64,000 nt of DNA from UBA5009 sp038043185 (GCA_038043185.1 JBBTCO010000028.1:1-64000); one strand, 5' to 3'. Shown: positions 33,825 to 43,031, counted from the stretch's first letter. A program made the numbers and translations. Notes: a model not told the origin generated them from the sequence alone.

Positions 33825-34499
33825 ATGAAAAATAAATTTTTTACTCCAATTGTCTTCGTGTTTACCCTTTGGTCGGCCACTTCCTTAGCTGGGCTTTTAA
33901 TGACCTATCACCAATTAGCAATGAAAGATCTCGATCAAATGAACGAGTTAGTGAACTCGAAATTGAAAGAGGCAAAAAAATCGAGTACGGGAAAAATAAT
34001 TCCACTCAGAGAAGGTCTACAAGCTGTGTTTTCGCGTCCCAACGACGATGGCATGATTGGAAAGGTCTATTCGCCACTTAGAAATGAGTTAGAGCGACAC
34101 AATACTTTAGAAAAAGTATACAAAGATCTCATCGACGAAGCTATTCATGCGTTAACTCATGTGCAAAATTTCAAACCTGATGTGCAAACGACCTACGCTA
34201 TTTTTTTAGAGAATTTGATCGCTGAATTTAAACCCATGCTCAAAGATGAAACTAGTTTTGAAAAAAAAATGATTGAAAAGATCGCCAATTCATCGATTGA
34301 ACTGAGTAATGAGTCTTTAAAAGAACGGAAGCGTCGATTGATGAAAGAAGGAAAATCTCCTTCTGTTTTAGCGAATTTGATACTTAAGGCTGCAAAAGAG
34401 GAACAAAAGCCAGCCGTGGATAAGAAGCCAGCAGAACCTGTCATTGATAAATCAGTTGTTCCTGGCCAAGAGTTCGAGTCCGAAGTGAAATCAAAATGA
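33825..34499 (+). CDS. Secreted helical protein of unknown function
   Basis: About 224 residues from the ATG at 33825 (MKNKFFTPIVFVFTLWSATSLAG), chosen because it begins a clean signal peptide; an in-frame ATG at 33765 adds 20 residues that would precede the signal. The mature part is charged and probably helical, ending in a Lys/Pro-rich tail (KPAVDKKPAEPVIDK). No family recognised. It overlaps the DoxX gene by 4 bases (ATGA). Confidence 0.65.
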   Translation: MKNKFFTPIVFVFTLWSATSLAGLLMTYHQLAMKDLDQMNELVNSKLKEAKKSSTGKIIPLREGLQAVFSRPNDDGMIGKVYSPLRNELERHNTLEKVYKDLIDEAIHALTHVQNFKPDVQTTYAIFLENLIAEFKPMLKDETSFEKKMIEKIANSSIELSNESLKERKRRLMKEGKSPSVLANLILKAAKEEQKPAVDKKPAEPVIDKSVVPGQEFESEVKSK

Positions 34500-34936
34500 A
34501 TTTGCACGATTTATTTTTATACACGAATCAACAAATGATTGATGTGGCTATTTTGATCGCCCGAATATTTATTGGTGTTTGTTTTGTTGTTCATGGACTT
34601 GGAAAACTTGGAATCGTGGGCTCGGGCAATATGGCGGGATTTGTTGGTTGGCTAAAAAGTTTAGGTCTGCCTTTTCCTGAACTGCAAGCTCGTGCAGCCA
34701 TGTGTGCTGAACTCGGGGGCGGTTTGCTTATTACCCTCGGACTTTTTACTCGAGTGGGCTGTCTGCTGTGTTTGTCGACAATGATTATCGCTTCAGCCAT
34801 TGGTCACAAAGGTGGGGGCTATTTAATCACCAATAATCCCCCAGGGAATGAGTACAGCTTGAATCTCGCCGCCCTCATGATTGTTTTTATCCTTTTAGGA
34901 CCTGGGGCTTATTCTTTAGACGCTTTTCTTTTTTAG
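34496..34936 (+). CDS. DoxX-family membrane protein
   Basis: 146 residues with four hydrophobic helices. The conserved pattern IARIFIGVCFVVHGLGKL, then CAELGGGLLITLGLFTRVGCLL, marks the DoxX/DoxD-like family, whose members are implicated in redox stress or thiosulfate metabolism but often lack a defined role. It is translationally coupled to the preceding secreted-protein gene by an ATGA overlap. Confidence 0.88.
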   Translation: MNLHDLFLYTNQQMIDVAILIARIFIGVCFVVHGLGKLGIVGSGNMAGFVGWLKSLGLPFPELQARAAMCAELGGGLLITLGLFTRVGCLLCLSTMIIASAIGHKGGGYLITNNPPGNEYSLNLAALMIVFILLGPGAYSLDAFLF

Positions 34937-35076
34937 TTTATTAAATTCTTCTGCCTTCAAAAAATTAAAAAGGAAAACGTCTAAATGGGGTAGGGGATAA
35001 AATTAAGTTTAGATAGTCCAAAGTTGCTTTTTTTTCTGCTTCAGGTAAAGAAAGGTAACTCTTCAATAGGAATTAT

Positions 35077-35532
35077 ATGCGTATTTTTATATTTTATTAT
35101 TTTTTGGTGATCTCAGCTTCAGCGTTGGCTCACGAAGGGCTTGAAAATCCTGGCAACTATAATCAGAAATTTTTTACTCTGCTCTCAAAATCCGGTCTTA
35201 AGATGCAAAAACCATTCGGAAGAGCTGAGATTTACGAGGCGTATGATGTATTCTGCTTAATGACTCCGCAAGAAGATGGGACTCTGCCTGTGTCCTGCGA
35301 GCTCTATGATAGACCAAAAGCCCTTGATGCCGCTAAGTTGACTAGAATCAGTGGTGACCTTGCTGTTGAGTTACTTGAGCTGATGAGATTACTGCCCGTG
35401 AATCAAGGCACTTCTGGTGCCGAGTCAGAAATCATTCGTTGTGGACGATACGACTATGGTAACAACGCGATCAAGATCGACTGCCGACTCTCCGTGAAGC
35501 TGGAAGAAGATCGCAAAACCAAACTCCAGTGA
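35077..35532 (+). CDS. Secreted protein of unknown function
   Basis: 151 residues with a signal peptide (MRIFIFYYFLVISASALAHEG). The mature part carries four cysteines (in FCLMTP, VSCELYD, IRCGRYD and DCRLSV) that could form two disulfides in the periplasm. No family recognised. The gene stands alone between the DoxX gene and composite palindrome B. Confidence 0.6.
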   Translation: MRIFIFYYFLVISASALAHEGLENPGNYNQKFFTLLSKSGLKMQKPFGRAEIYEAYDVFCLMTPQEDGTLPVSCELYDRPKALDAAKLTRISGDLAVELLELMRLLPVNQGTSGAESEIIRCGRYDYGNNAIKIDCRLSVKLEEDRKTKLQ

Positions 35533-35644
35533 GTAGCCGAAGAAATATTATTGCCAGAATCCTTTGAGGGATCCATTGGCGCATAGAACATGCTTTACAC
35601 ACTAAAAACTTTGGTGATTCAGGGCTAAGTTTGATTCTATTTTC

Positions 35645-35767
35645 CTTTTTGGGAGCTTCTCACTCAAAAAAATAAGTTCGGCTTGGCCTTCGCGTTTGCC
35701 TTCCCCTGCAAACGCGAAGGACAAACGTCATGTTTGAAATTTTTTTGAGTGAGAAGCTCCCAAAAAG
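35645..35767. repeat. Composite palindromic element B
   Basis: Outer arms 35645-35673 and 35739-35767 are exact reverse complements over 29 bases. Inside, 35687-35699 and 35708-35720 form a perfect 13-bp inner stem with an 8-base loop. The left linker contains AGTTCGGCTTGGC (35675-35687), identical to that of element A; the right linker ACAAACGTCATGTTTGA (35721-35737) matches element A at 14 of 17 positions. Stem sequences are unrelated between the two. It lies in a 356-base gap upstream of the small-protein gene at 35889. The rest of the gap (35533-35644 and 35768-35888) shows nothing recognisable. Confidence 0.8.
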
Positions 35768-35888
35768 CGTGAATAAACTCATCAACCAAAGTCCTGAACC
35801 ACCAAAGTTTTCTCATTTTGACTCAAGTTCCCCCGCGATCCATCCGAGGAGTTGCTCAGGAATTCGAAATGGACTTCGGAGGAAAAAG

Positions 35889-36167
35889 ATGTTTTTACAA
35901 GGTGATTTACAAGCAATGTTTGATGCGCTCTATGTTGTTGGAGCAATTGATCCTGTATTAAAAATGGATTGGGAAAAAGTCACAAAAGAAATGGCCGAGC
36001 AAACCCAATTGGTGAACAAGGCATTTCAAGATTTGAATAAATGCTCTGGGGACCGCGGTCAATTAATTCAAAAACTTTCGTTGATGGATACAAAAATTGT
36101 TAATTATGTTGCGCTGGAGGTAGCTCGTGAATTCTGTGAATTCCAAGATCGCCGCTCGTTGCAATAA
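35889..36167 (+). CDS. Small conserved-looking protein of unknown function
   Basis: 92 residues from the ATG at 35889. This start is fixed by a strong GGAGGA six bases upstream; the frame is open further 5' but runs into the palindromic element and encodes unlikely sequence. The product (MFLQGDLQAMFDALYVVGAIDPVL) is amphipathic and lacks a signal peptide. It overlaps the cupredoxin-like gene by 41 bases, pointing to co-expression with that gene and cpaF. Confidence 0.6.
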   Translation: MFLQGDLQAMFDALYVVGAIDPVLKMDWEKVTKEMAEQTQLVNKAFQDLNKCSGDRGQLIQKLSLMDTKIVNYVALEVAREFCEFQDRRSLQ

Positions 36168-36654
36168 ATTTAAAAAACTTATTTTGCCTCTTTCGGCAAC
36201 TATTTTTATTCTTCAGGTGTCTGGTGCCAAAGCATGGGAAGTTGATTTTTCCCGACGCCAACTTGATTTTCAAAAAGTGGAAGACCACGATCGTTTGCCG
36301 GCTTCGGTGACGACAAAAGAAAGTCCAGGTTTATTATCGCAAGTTTTTGATAACACAGAACCTTCGCAAGATATCGTGATTACGAATACAGAAAATGGTT
36401 TCGTGCCTAAAACTCTTCGTTTGCGAAAAGGTGGCAATTACAAAATTTTTATTGTGAATATCAATCCGAAAGAAAAAAATGTCAGTTTTGTCATGGATGC
36501 TTTTTCTGAAAGTCATAATACCGTTTTTGCGAACATGCGGAGTTTTACAATTTCACCTAAGCAGTCTGGAACTTTTTCTTATCTCTGCCCCGAAACTGCA
36601 GAACAAGGAAAACTGATTATTTATTCTGATGAAAGAAAGCCCGCCGGAGAATAG
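36127..36654 (+). CDS. Secreted cupredoxin-like protein
   Basis: 175 residues. A signal peptide (hydrophobic LILPLSATIFILQVSGAKA) is followed by a linker and a cupredoxin-like beta-sandwich (about 75-168) with NGFVPKTLRLRKGGNYKIFIVNINPKEKNVSFV and the FSYLCPETAEQGKLIIY end strand. Copper centres in this fold normally use Cys, two His and often Met; here the Cys is present but the usual HxxM after it is not, so copper binding may be lost or altered. It sits directly before cpaF. Confidence 0.65.
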   Translation: MNSVNSKIAARCNKFKKLILPLSATIFILQVSGAKAWEVDFSRRQLDFQKVEDHDRLPASVTTKESPGLLSQVFDNTEPSQDIVITNTENGFVPKTLRLRKGGNYKIFIVNINPKEKNVSFVMDAFSESHNTVFANMRSFTISPKQSGTFSYLCPETAEQGKLIIYSDERKPAGE

Positions 36655-36673
36655 ATTTTCTTGAAAGGTTGTC

Positions 36674-37789
36674 ATGCAGGCCTCAAATGTTTTTAAAGAG
36701 ACAATCCAACAAAATCTGGGACCAGTTCTTCGGTATTTAGATGACCCCACGGTCACTGAAGTTTTAATTAATGGACCCAAAGAAATTTTCATTGAAAGAA
36801 AAGGGAAACTCGAAAAAGTTTCTGCCGAATTTCCTGATGAGGACGCCTTGCGAGCGGCAGTCAATAGCATAGCCCAAAGTGTGGGTCGTCGTGTGACTGA
36901 CGAGGAACCTCGTTTGGACGCAAGATTGCCAGATGGATCGCGAATCGCAGTGGTGATTCCACCTTGTTCTCGCAAAGGAACCACAGTCAGTATTCGAAAG
37001 TTTACAAATAATAAAATCTCTTTTGGTGAATATATAAAAATGGGCGCTATTAATGAAGATGCTGCGCGGTTTTTAGATGTTTGCATGTTTTTAGGAAAAA
37101 ATATTCTTGTCAGTGGTGGTACTGGCTCTGGGAAAACAACTTTGCTTGGATTATTATGCACCCGAATTCCAAAAGGGCAGCGAATCATCGTGATCGAGGA
37201 CTCGACCGAACTGCAGGTGGACTATGAGCATGTGGTGATGTTTGAAACACGCATGGCGAACAGTCTTGGAAAAGGCGAAGTGAGCATCAAAGATTTATTG
37301 AAATCCTCTCTACGTCTTCGTCCAGATCGCATTATCGTCGGAGAAGTTCGTTCAGGCGAAGCTCTTGAGTTAATCAACGCGATGAATACGGGTCACAAAG
37401 GTTGCATGGGAACAGTTCATGCGAACACTCCAGAAGACGCTATTGTTAGATTGGAAGCTTTAGCTCAAGGGGGCGATGGCAAAATTTCTGAAAAGGCGCT
37501 CCGCACTCAAGTTTCATCGGCAATTGAATTAATTATCCAAGTCACTCGTTTTGCTGACGGCTCACGAAAAATTTCCCATATTAGCGAAGTGTTGGGATTC
37601 GATGCCGATGGTTCTTATCGTATCGTCCCGCTATTCGTGATTCCTCGTATGACTCGAAAGGCGGACGGAACTTTTGAAGGTAAATTAGAGCCTACTGGCG
37701 AGTTGCCCTCATTTATGGACGAGATTATTGATAATAATTTGCCATTTCCGAAGTCAAAATTCCAAAAATCGAACGTCCCTGCGGCCTAA
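36674..37789 (+). CDS. cpaF: CpaF/TadA-family secretion ATPase
   Basis: 371 residues of the VirB11/CpaF type. The N-terminal domain contains LDDPTVTEVLINGPKEIFIERKGKL; the ATPase domain has Walker A GGTGSGKTT, the acidic Asp box (VIEDSTELQ), the GEVRSGEALELINAMNTGHKG Walker B and the HANTPEDA His box. Such ATPases drive Tad/Flp pilus assembly or related secretion. No cpaB/C, tadB/C or pilin gene lies nearby, so it is an orphan copy that may serve a distant Tad system. Confidence 0.9.
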   Translation: MQASNVFKETIQQNLGPVLRYLDDPTVTEVLINGPKEIFIERKGKLEKVSAEFPDEDALRAAVNSIAQSVGRRVTDEEPRLDARLPDGSRIAVVIPPCSRKGTTVSIRKFTNNKISFGEYIKMGAINEDAARFLDVCMFLGKNILVSGGTGSGKTTLLGLLCTRIPKGQRIIVIEDSTELQVDYEHVVMFETRMANSLGKGEVSIKDLLKSSLRLRPDRIIVGEVRSGEALELINAMNTGHKGCMGTVHANTPEDAIVRLEALAQGGDGKISEKALRTQVSSAIELIIQVTRFADGSRKISHISEVLGFDADGSYRIVPLFVIPRMTRKADGTFEGKLEPTGELPSFMDEIIDNNLPFPKSKFQKSNVPAA

Positions 37790-37890
37790 ATCAATTTTAT
37801 TCAGTTTAGGGGCGATTTTTTCGCCATACCGCATTGCGCAATGCTTAATATTGCGATGATATTCTAGCAAGCTCACTCGATTTAAGCTAA

Positions 37891-38946
37891 ATGTCTGGCG
37901 TGCTTTTTAGCTGTAAAATTACCAACGCAGTTTTATCTTACCTCGAGGATCAAGGCGAAGACCTTACGCCTTTGTATGAAGTTTCCCCAATTCCTTTAGA
38001 ACTGATGCGTGACCCATCTTACTGGTTAAGTGCCCCTTCTATGGAAAGTTTTTTAGAAACAGTAATTCAATTGCCATTGAAATCTCGTGGGCCTGATTTT
38101 TTAAAATTAGTTGGGCACAACGGTCCCCAAATCTTAGCTTGGGGAGTCCTGGACAGTGTTCTGCGAATGATGCCACGGCCACAAGAAATTTTTAACCAGC
38201 CGGCGCGATTCTTGTCTTATTTTATTTCCCCCGAACCGCCCATAGAAAACTTAGTTCGCACTGAAAATTCTTTAGCCTTTGATTTGCCTTTACCCGCAGA
38301 GCAATACCCCTTGGTGAGCCATTATCTTAAAGCCGCCTTTGAGTCCTTGCCCGTGTATGTTGGTTCGGAACTGGCGATTTGCGAATGGAACGACATTCAT
38401 TTGGACATTCATTGGCAAATTAATCAGTCGACGCTTTTCGAAAAAGACAATCAACCTCAGATCAGTCCCAGCTTGGTGCAAAATATCGTTGATGAATTGC
38501 AAAAAAATCAGAAAGAGCTCGAAGAAAAAAATCGCGAGTTGATGAAACGAAACGAAGAGCTTTTGCAAATTCAAAAAGACATTTCTTCCACAGCTAAACC
38601 GACCCGGTTATTAACTCCAGAGCAACTTTTTGAAAGCATGAGTACGGATAATCCTTCCATTCCCCAAGGACCGATTTTTGAAGTGTCACAAAACTTAGCT
38701 CGCTTGCATGATTACATGGTCAGAGCTCAACAACTGATTACCTTGCTATTAGCTCAGTCAAAACCGGCCTCTGGAGTCAAAGACGTTTTGAAAAAAATAG
38801 ACTGGGATTATGTAAAAGCTCAGTACCCACGGACTATTTCTGAAAGTGTTGAAGCCTTAAGAACGATGCAAAGCCGCTCAAAATACAGTTCCTTAAAAAA
38901 TAAAAATGAAGTCATTGCAAGAAAAGAGGAGTCACCCCATGTCTGA
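37891..38946 (+). CDS. Cytoplasmic protein with sensor-like N-terminus and coiled coil
   Basis: 351 residues. The first 180 (YLEDQGEDLTPLYEVSPIPLELM, then SYWLSAPSMESFLETVIQL) resemble the ligand-binding half of some AraC-type regulators (the Arabinose_bd-like fold), but no DNA-binding domain follows. Instead residues 195-235 form a Glu/Lys coiled coil (QKNQKELEEKNRELMKRNEELLQI) and the C-terminus is helical. It may be a signalling or scaffold protein; function unknown. It overlaps enolase by 8 bases. Confidence 0.6.
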   Translation: MSGVLFSCKITNAVLSYLEDQGEDLTPLYEVSPIPLELMRDPSYWLSAPSMESFLETVIQLPLKSRGPDFLKLVGHNGPQILAWGVLDSVLRMMPRPQEIFNQPARFLSYFISPEPPIENLVRTENSLAFDLPLPAEQYPLVSHYLKAAFESLPVYVGSELAICEWNDIHLDIHWQINQSTLFEKDNQPQISPSLVQNIVDELQKNQKELEEKNRELMKRNEELLQIQKDISSTAKPTRLLTPEQLFESMSTDNPSIPQGPIFEVSQNLARLHDYMVRAQQLITLLLAQSKPASGVKDVLKKIDWDYVKAQYPRTISESVEALRTMQSRSKYSSLKNKNEVIARKEESPHV

Positions 38947-40207
38947 AATCATCCGCGTTCATGCTCGTGAAATTTTAGATAGCCGTGGAAACCCCACCAT
39001 CGAAGTTGATGTTGAGACAACCAAAGGCTTTCTTGGCCGCGCGGCCGTGCCTTCGGGTGCGTCGACCGGAGCCCATGAAGCTTACGAGCTCCGCGACAAT
39101 GATAAAAAAAGATATTTTGGTAAAGGTGTTCTTCAAGCCGTGACTCATGTGAGAGAAAAAATCGCCCCGGAACTTATCGGAGCCGAAGTTACAGATCAGG
39201 TTTTTATCGATCAGTTACTTCGCGATTTGGATGGCACTGAAAACAAATCAAAGTTAGGCGCTAACGCTATCTTGGGTGTTTCTTTGGCTGTGGCCAAAGC
39301 CGCGGCTAAAGAAGTAAATTTGCCATTGTATCGTTACGTCGGTGGTTCACAAGCCTGTCGATTACCAGTGCCGCTAATGAATGTGTTGAATGGCGGAGCG
39401 CATGCCAATAATGGTCTCGATATTCAAGAGTTTATGATCGTTGCTACCGTTAAAAATTCATTTTCGGAATCCTTGCGTGCAGGAACAGAAATTTTTCACA
39501 CGCTCAAAAAAATTCTGGCGCAGAAAAAAATGTCAACCGCAGTTGGTGATGAAGGTGGTTTTGCTCCGGTATTAGGTTCAAACAAAGAAGCGATGGATTT
39601 ATTGATGGAAGCAATTCAACAAGCCGGTTACGAACCTGGACAAAATGTTTTTTTAGCTTTGGATGTCGCTGCAACTGAACTTTATTCGGACGGCATGTAT
39701 CGTTGGGAAAATAAAAAAATCTCTGCCGGGGAATTGCAAGGCATTTATAAGAGTTGGTGTGAAAAATATCCTTTGATCAGTATTGAAGATGGCTTTTCTG
39801 AAGACGACTGGGACGCTTGGATAAGTGTCACCCAAGCGCTAGGCAAACAAACACAACTGGTTGGTGATGATTTATTTGTGACGAATCCAAAACGTTTACG
39901 CACAGGAATTGAAAAAAAGGCAGCCAATGCTTTGCTGGTGAAAGTAAATCAAATTGGAACTTTGACCGAGACCTTTGAGGCCGTAAATTTAGCTCAAAGA
40001 AATTCTTATAAGACTGTGATGTCTCATCGCAGTGGCGAAACTGAAGATGTGACCATCGCGGATCTTGCTGTGGCTTTGGGCTGTCATCAGATAAAGACGG
40101 GGAGCCTTTGTCGTTCCGAGAGGACTGCTAAGTACAATCAGCTTTTGCGTATCGAAGAAAACCTCGGGGGATTGGCCCAATTTTGGGATAAAGCAGCTTT
40201 CCACTAG
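38939..40207 (+). CDS. eno: Enolase
   Basis: About 422 residues from the ATG at 38939 (MSEIIRVHAREILDSRGNPT), chosen because it matches the family start and follows GAGGAG. It interconverts 2-phosphoglycerate and phosphoenolpyruvate. Visible are the SRGNPTIEVDV start, GASTGAHEA loop, DEGGF, metal ligands in LALDVAA, SIEDGFSEDDW and GDDLFVTN, and the KVNQIGTLTET and SHRSGETED active-site segments. Confidence 0.97.
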   Translation: MSEIIRVHAREILDSRGNPTIEVDVETTKGFLGRAAVPSGASTGAHEAYELRDNDKKRYFGKGVLQAVTHVREKIAPELIGAEVTDQVFIDQLLRDLDGTENKSKLGANAILGVSLAVAKAAAKEVNLPLYRYVGGSQACRLPVPLMNVLNGGAHANNGLDIQEFMIVATVKNSFSESLRAGTEIFHTLKKILAQKKMSTAVGDEGGFAPVLGSNKEAMDLLMEAIQQAGYEPGQNVFLALDVAATELYSDGMYRWENKKISAGELQGIYKSWCEKYPLISIEDGFSEDDWDAWISVTQALGKQTQLVGDDLFVTNPKRLRTGIEKKAANALLVKVNQIGTLTETFEAVNLAQRNSYKTVMSHRSGETEDVTIADLAVALGCHQIKTGSLCRSERTAKYNQLLRIEENLGGLAQFWDKAAFH

Positions 40208-40258
40208 AGGGATCGTTTAATAAGTCTTTATACTTCGTTGCCTTCGTCTTTCGCTTGT

Positions 40259-40283
40259 GAGGCGTAGGGGGGAAGTACGCCTC
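40259..40283. terminator. Possible terminator hairpin after eno
   Basis: GAGGCGTA (40259-40266) pairs with TACGCCTC (40276-40283) over a G-rich loop, 51 bases after the enolase stop. An 8-bp GC-containing stem is present but the U-tract is displaced to about 40301. The remaining gap to 40503 holds no credible gene. Confidence 0.4.
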
Positions 40284-40503
40284 CGCCGCTCAATACTGTA
40301 TTTTTAAATTGGCGGGGTGGGAGGTGAGACGAATTTAGAACTTTTTACAGGAGGCAGGGTAAATGACGCGTCTATTCTTCTCCAGTGGCGAGCAGGAAGA
40401 CAGAGTATTTCGATAGAACTCTTGCTCGGCAAACTAGTGTTTTTAATCGGATCCTTTTCAACTTTTGAAACTGGGATCCTGTGTGATTCAAAATCCCAAT
40501 GAT

Positions 40504-40965
40504 CTAAGGCATGCATTTTGTAAATAGGCCTGCAGCTTTCTGTAGAGCGGCAACTTGACAGGAATCATAAATTCCAGTGCTAATAGGAACTCCATCACAC
40601 GAGGTGGAGGTTTCTTTTTGCTCGACAATAATGGTCTTGTCGCCAAAGTCCTTAGCGATAAAGATCACGGTAGAGCAATCAACGCCTCTAGAACGAATCC
40701 GACAATCCAGGGAGTCTATAGCCATCCATTTCGAATTTCCTACACCGTATGTTCCTTTACTTGGAAGATAGCCCTTACTTTGCATTACAGGAGAAAGAAT
40801 TTTTAATCTTTCATGGTTTCCATAAGCTTGAAGGAGATCATCAAATTCGTCACCAGTAGACTGAAACGGTGAAATTATCAAATTACAGTCCGCAGCTGTT
40901 GCCTCGGTCGAAGTGACAAAACTAAAAATAACCAGCACCGTTATGATAACAAATGTCCTAAGCAT
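40504..40965 (-). CDS. Small secreted cysteine-containing protein
   Basis: 153 residues from the ATG at 40963-40965, fixed by AAGGAG upstream and a good signal peptide (MLRTFVIITVLVIFSFVTSTEATAA). The mature part has six cysteines (DCNLII, LDCRI, VDCST, TSCDG, DSCQV, TKCMP), probably three disulfides. No family recognised. It follows the next secreted-protein gene by 10 bases, so the two likely form an operon of exported products. Confidence 0.6.
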   Translation of the reverse strand: MLRTFVIITVLVIFSFVTSTEATAADCNLIISPFQSTGDEFDDLLQAYGNHERLKILSPVMQSKGYLPSKGTYGVGNSKWMAIDSLDCRIRSRGVDCSTVIFIAKDFGDKTIIVEQKETSTSCDGVPISTGIYDSCQVAALQKAAGLFTKCMP

Positions 40966-40975
40966 AAATAACTCC

Positions 40976-41500
40976 TTATTCCTGAGAGAATGCCAATATG
41001 GTTTGTAAGATCGCCATCGTCTTCGCGGCCGACTTTTCCGCCTCGGCATTAACGGGTTTAAAACCCTCCCTGAAGAGGCAGTTACCATTTTCCGAATAAA
41101 CAGCTCTCATTTCCTGTTTTTGACCATAGGTCCGGTCGGTAAAGTAATTTACGCTGAGAATTGATCCCCCAGAGGGGCCGCCCATCCGACAAAATCCTCC
41201 CGAAACAAATTCTTTGATTCCGCCAGTTCTTTGATTGTCATCATAATCGCCACGAGAATGATCAAGTTCCATTAAAAGAGTGACTGGGGCATTTGTTATT
41301 TTTCCATTAATTTTTAAAATATATTTGTCATCCACGCTAGATGATCCGGAATCAACGTCGTTTGCAAAAAAATCGACAGAAGAAACAACCCTGTCGTCGA
41401 TTTTATTTTCTAGACGTAAGAGCAAAATGTTAGCCTCATCAACTGCAAGTGAAGGCATGGAAATTGATAACACGAATCCAACTAATATGAGCATTCTCAT
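40976..41500 (-). CDS. Secreted protein of unknown function
   Basis: 174 residues with a signal peptide (MRMLILVGFVLSISMPSLAVDE). The centre is glycine/serine-rich (CRMGGPSGGSILSVNYF) and has two cysteines. No known family. It lies between the small cysteine-rich gene and the 498-residue GGGGDP gene, all on the minus strand with short gaps, so the three are probably co-transcribed. Confidence 0.6.
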   Translation of the reverse strand: MRMLILVGFVLSISMPSLAVDEANILLLRLENKIDDRVVSSVDFFANDVDSGSSSVDDKYILKINGKITNAPVTLLMELDHSRGDYDDNQRTGGIKEFVSGGFCRMGGPSGGSILSVNYFTDRTYGQKQEMRAVYSENGNCLFREGFKPVNAEAEKSAAKTMAILQTILAFSQE

Positions 41501-41534
41501 AAATATTCTCCTTGTTTAAATTTTTTTCTTAAAT

Positions 41535-43031
41535 TTATAGTTTAAAGTCTTGGGTAACCCATTTTGACTTTTCTTCGTCATAGGTAAACCCATTTTCATT
41601 CATGGTTTTATAAAGATCTTTCACAATGCTTCCGCCCACCGAGGTGTAATGACATTTTCGTTGGCGCTCAAGTTCTAGAAAACGCTTACGTTTAACCAGA
41701 GTGGATCGCGCTAAACCTTCACAATAGACATTAAAGTCGGTAAAAACTAATTCATTTTCGGCAAGGGCCTGTGTGGCTTTATAAAGTTTTAAATCCGCTT
41801 TATCAACTTCACTTGTTTTTACCCAAAAGGCCGTTTCGCCAAAAGAGCCAACTAACGAAGGTACAAGACCATGTGCTTTCGCCGCAGTTTCTAAAAGAAA
41901 GCCGTGATAAGGAATCAGCGTTCGACTATAATCGGTAATGTAGTATTCGCGTAGAGCCGCCAGTACCGTTTTCTGATTTTTTGCAAAGGCGGTTGTTACC
42001 TTAACACCCATTTGTTTTACTAGTTCCTCAATTGTTGAGACTATTTTTTCATTACTTGCATTTTTATTCAGAGTTGTCGAAATCAAATCATCTGTTGGGT
42101 AGTAAGTCTGTAAGTCGAGATAGCAAGTTTTTATGCGTTCAAGCGGGGAGAGTTTCTCGGGGTTTGCACAAGGCCCGGTAAATACAGTGTGGTTCCTCTC
42201 AAAATTTATAAGATAGACTCGAGCCATCAGATTATTGCCATGATTTTTTGCGTCGTTGGCGTCTTGGATAATTTGAATTGATGCAAGCACGGTACGCTCG
42301 TGGTTTGGCGCGGCTACGAGAAAATATGCGGCACTGCTACCATTTACCCATCCAGTAAAAATTTTCTCTATCCATTGCTTATTTGCAAGCGGTTGCTTAA
42401 AAAAGGCTGCCGCAGGATGATTTTGGTCACCATCACCTAATATCCCGCCGTCTATAATAATGTCATTTTTCGTCAATCGAGAAAACTCGTCGGCATCCCC
42501 GCTCACGACTCTCCAACCGGGAATTTTATATTCGGTCTTTTCGTTAATTATTATTTTAGAAATAATTGAACTACGGCTTTCAACCAAAGCTGCGGCATTT
42601 TCATAGCGCAGAGGCGCACCTAAAAGACCAGAAACTTCCATCGTAACTTGAACGAGTTTTTCGCCAATGCTGTAATTACGCCAGGCTCTACGATTTGCCC
42701 GTATAGAATTTGTGTCGCGATCAAAAACCGCAGACTTTTCGACACCGTCTTTGTCAGTAAGTTTGTCATCTGTAAATTCTAATTTATCCGGAGCTATTTC
42801 GTCCTTGATGCTGTCATCAATAATTTTTATCTTGGCAACAAAATCTTGCGCAGAAAACGGGATGTTTAGGTTAAATGGATTTAAATTGAAAAATTCGCCA
42901 AGCTTATATCCGAGGTCTACAAACTGCTGGCTGTAAGGGTCGCCGCCGCCGCCACTTTCCTTCCCCGCGAGGATTGTCATTGGGGCCAAAAATATGGATA
43001 AAATTATTAGTAGGCTCTTCGTATAATTCAT
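41535..43031 (-). CDS. Large secreted protein with GGGGDP motif
   Basis: 498 residues. A signal peptide (MNYTKSLLIILSIFLAPMTILAG) is followed immediately by GGGGDP (27-32). Residues about 115-160 (NYSIGEKLVQVTMEVSGLLGAP, then YENAAALVESRSSI) align loosely with a segment of the secreted protein at 45652-46830, including the V/H-x-EVSG/EYSG core. Cysteines are few. No enzyme family recognised. It is divergent from a TIGR02147 regulator gene, the same arrangement as at the second locus, and is probably its regulatory target. Confidence 0.7.
   Translation of the reverse strand: MNYTKSLLIILSIFLAPMTILAGKESGGGGDPYSQQFVDLGYKLGEFFNLNPFNLNIPFSAQDFVAKIKIIDDSIKDEIAPDKLEFTDDKLTDKDGVEKSAVFDRDTNSIRANRRAWRNYSIGEKLVQVTMEVSGLLGAPLRYENAAALVESRSSIISKIIINEKTEYKIPGWRVVSGDADEFSRLTKNDIIIDGGILGDGDQNHPAAAFFKQPLANKQWIEKIFTGWVNGSSAAYFLVAAPNHERTVLASIQIIQDANDAKNHGNNLMARVYLINFERNHTVFTGPCANPEKLSPLERIKTCYLDLQTYYPTDDLISTTLNKNASNEKIVSTIEELVKQMGVKVTTAFAKNQKTVLAALREYYITDYSRTLIPYHGFLLETAAKAHGLVPSLVGSFGETAFWVKTSEVDKADLKLYKATQALAENELVFTDFNVYCEGLARSTLVKRKRFLELERQRKCHYTSVGGSIVKDLYKTMNENGFTYDEEKSKWVTQDFKL

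Noticed and set aside
40304..40516. Short minus-strand frame after enolase
   Set aside because: Composition is not protein-like, there is no ribosome-binding site, and it overlaps the terminator-like hairpin region.
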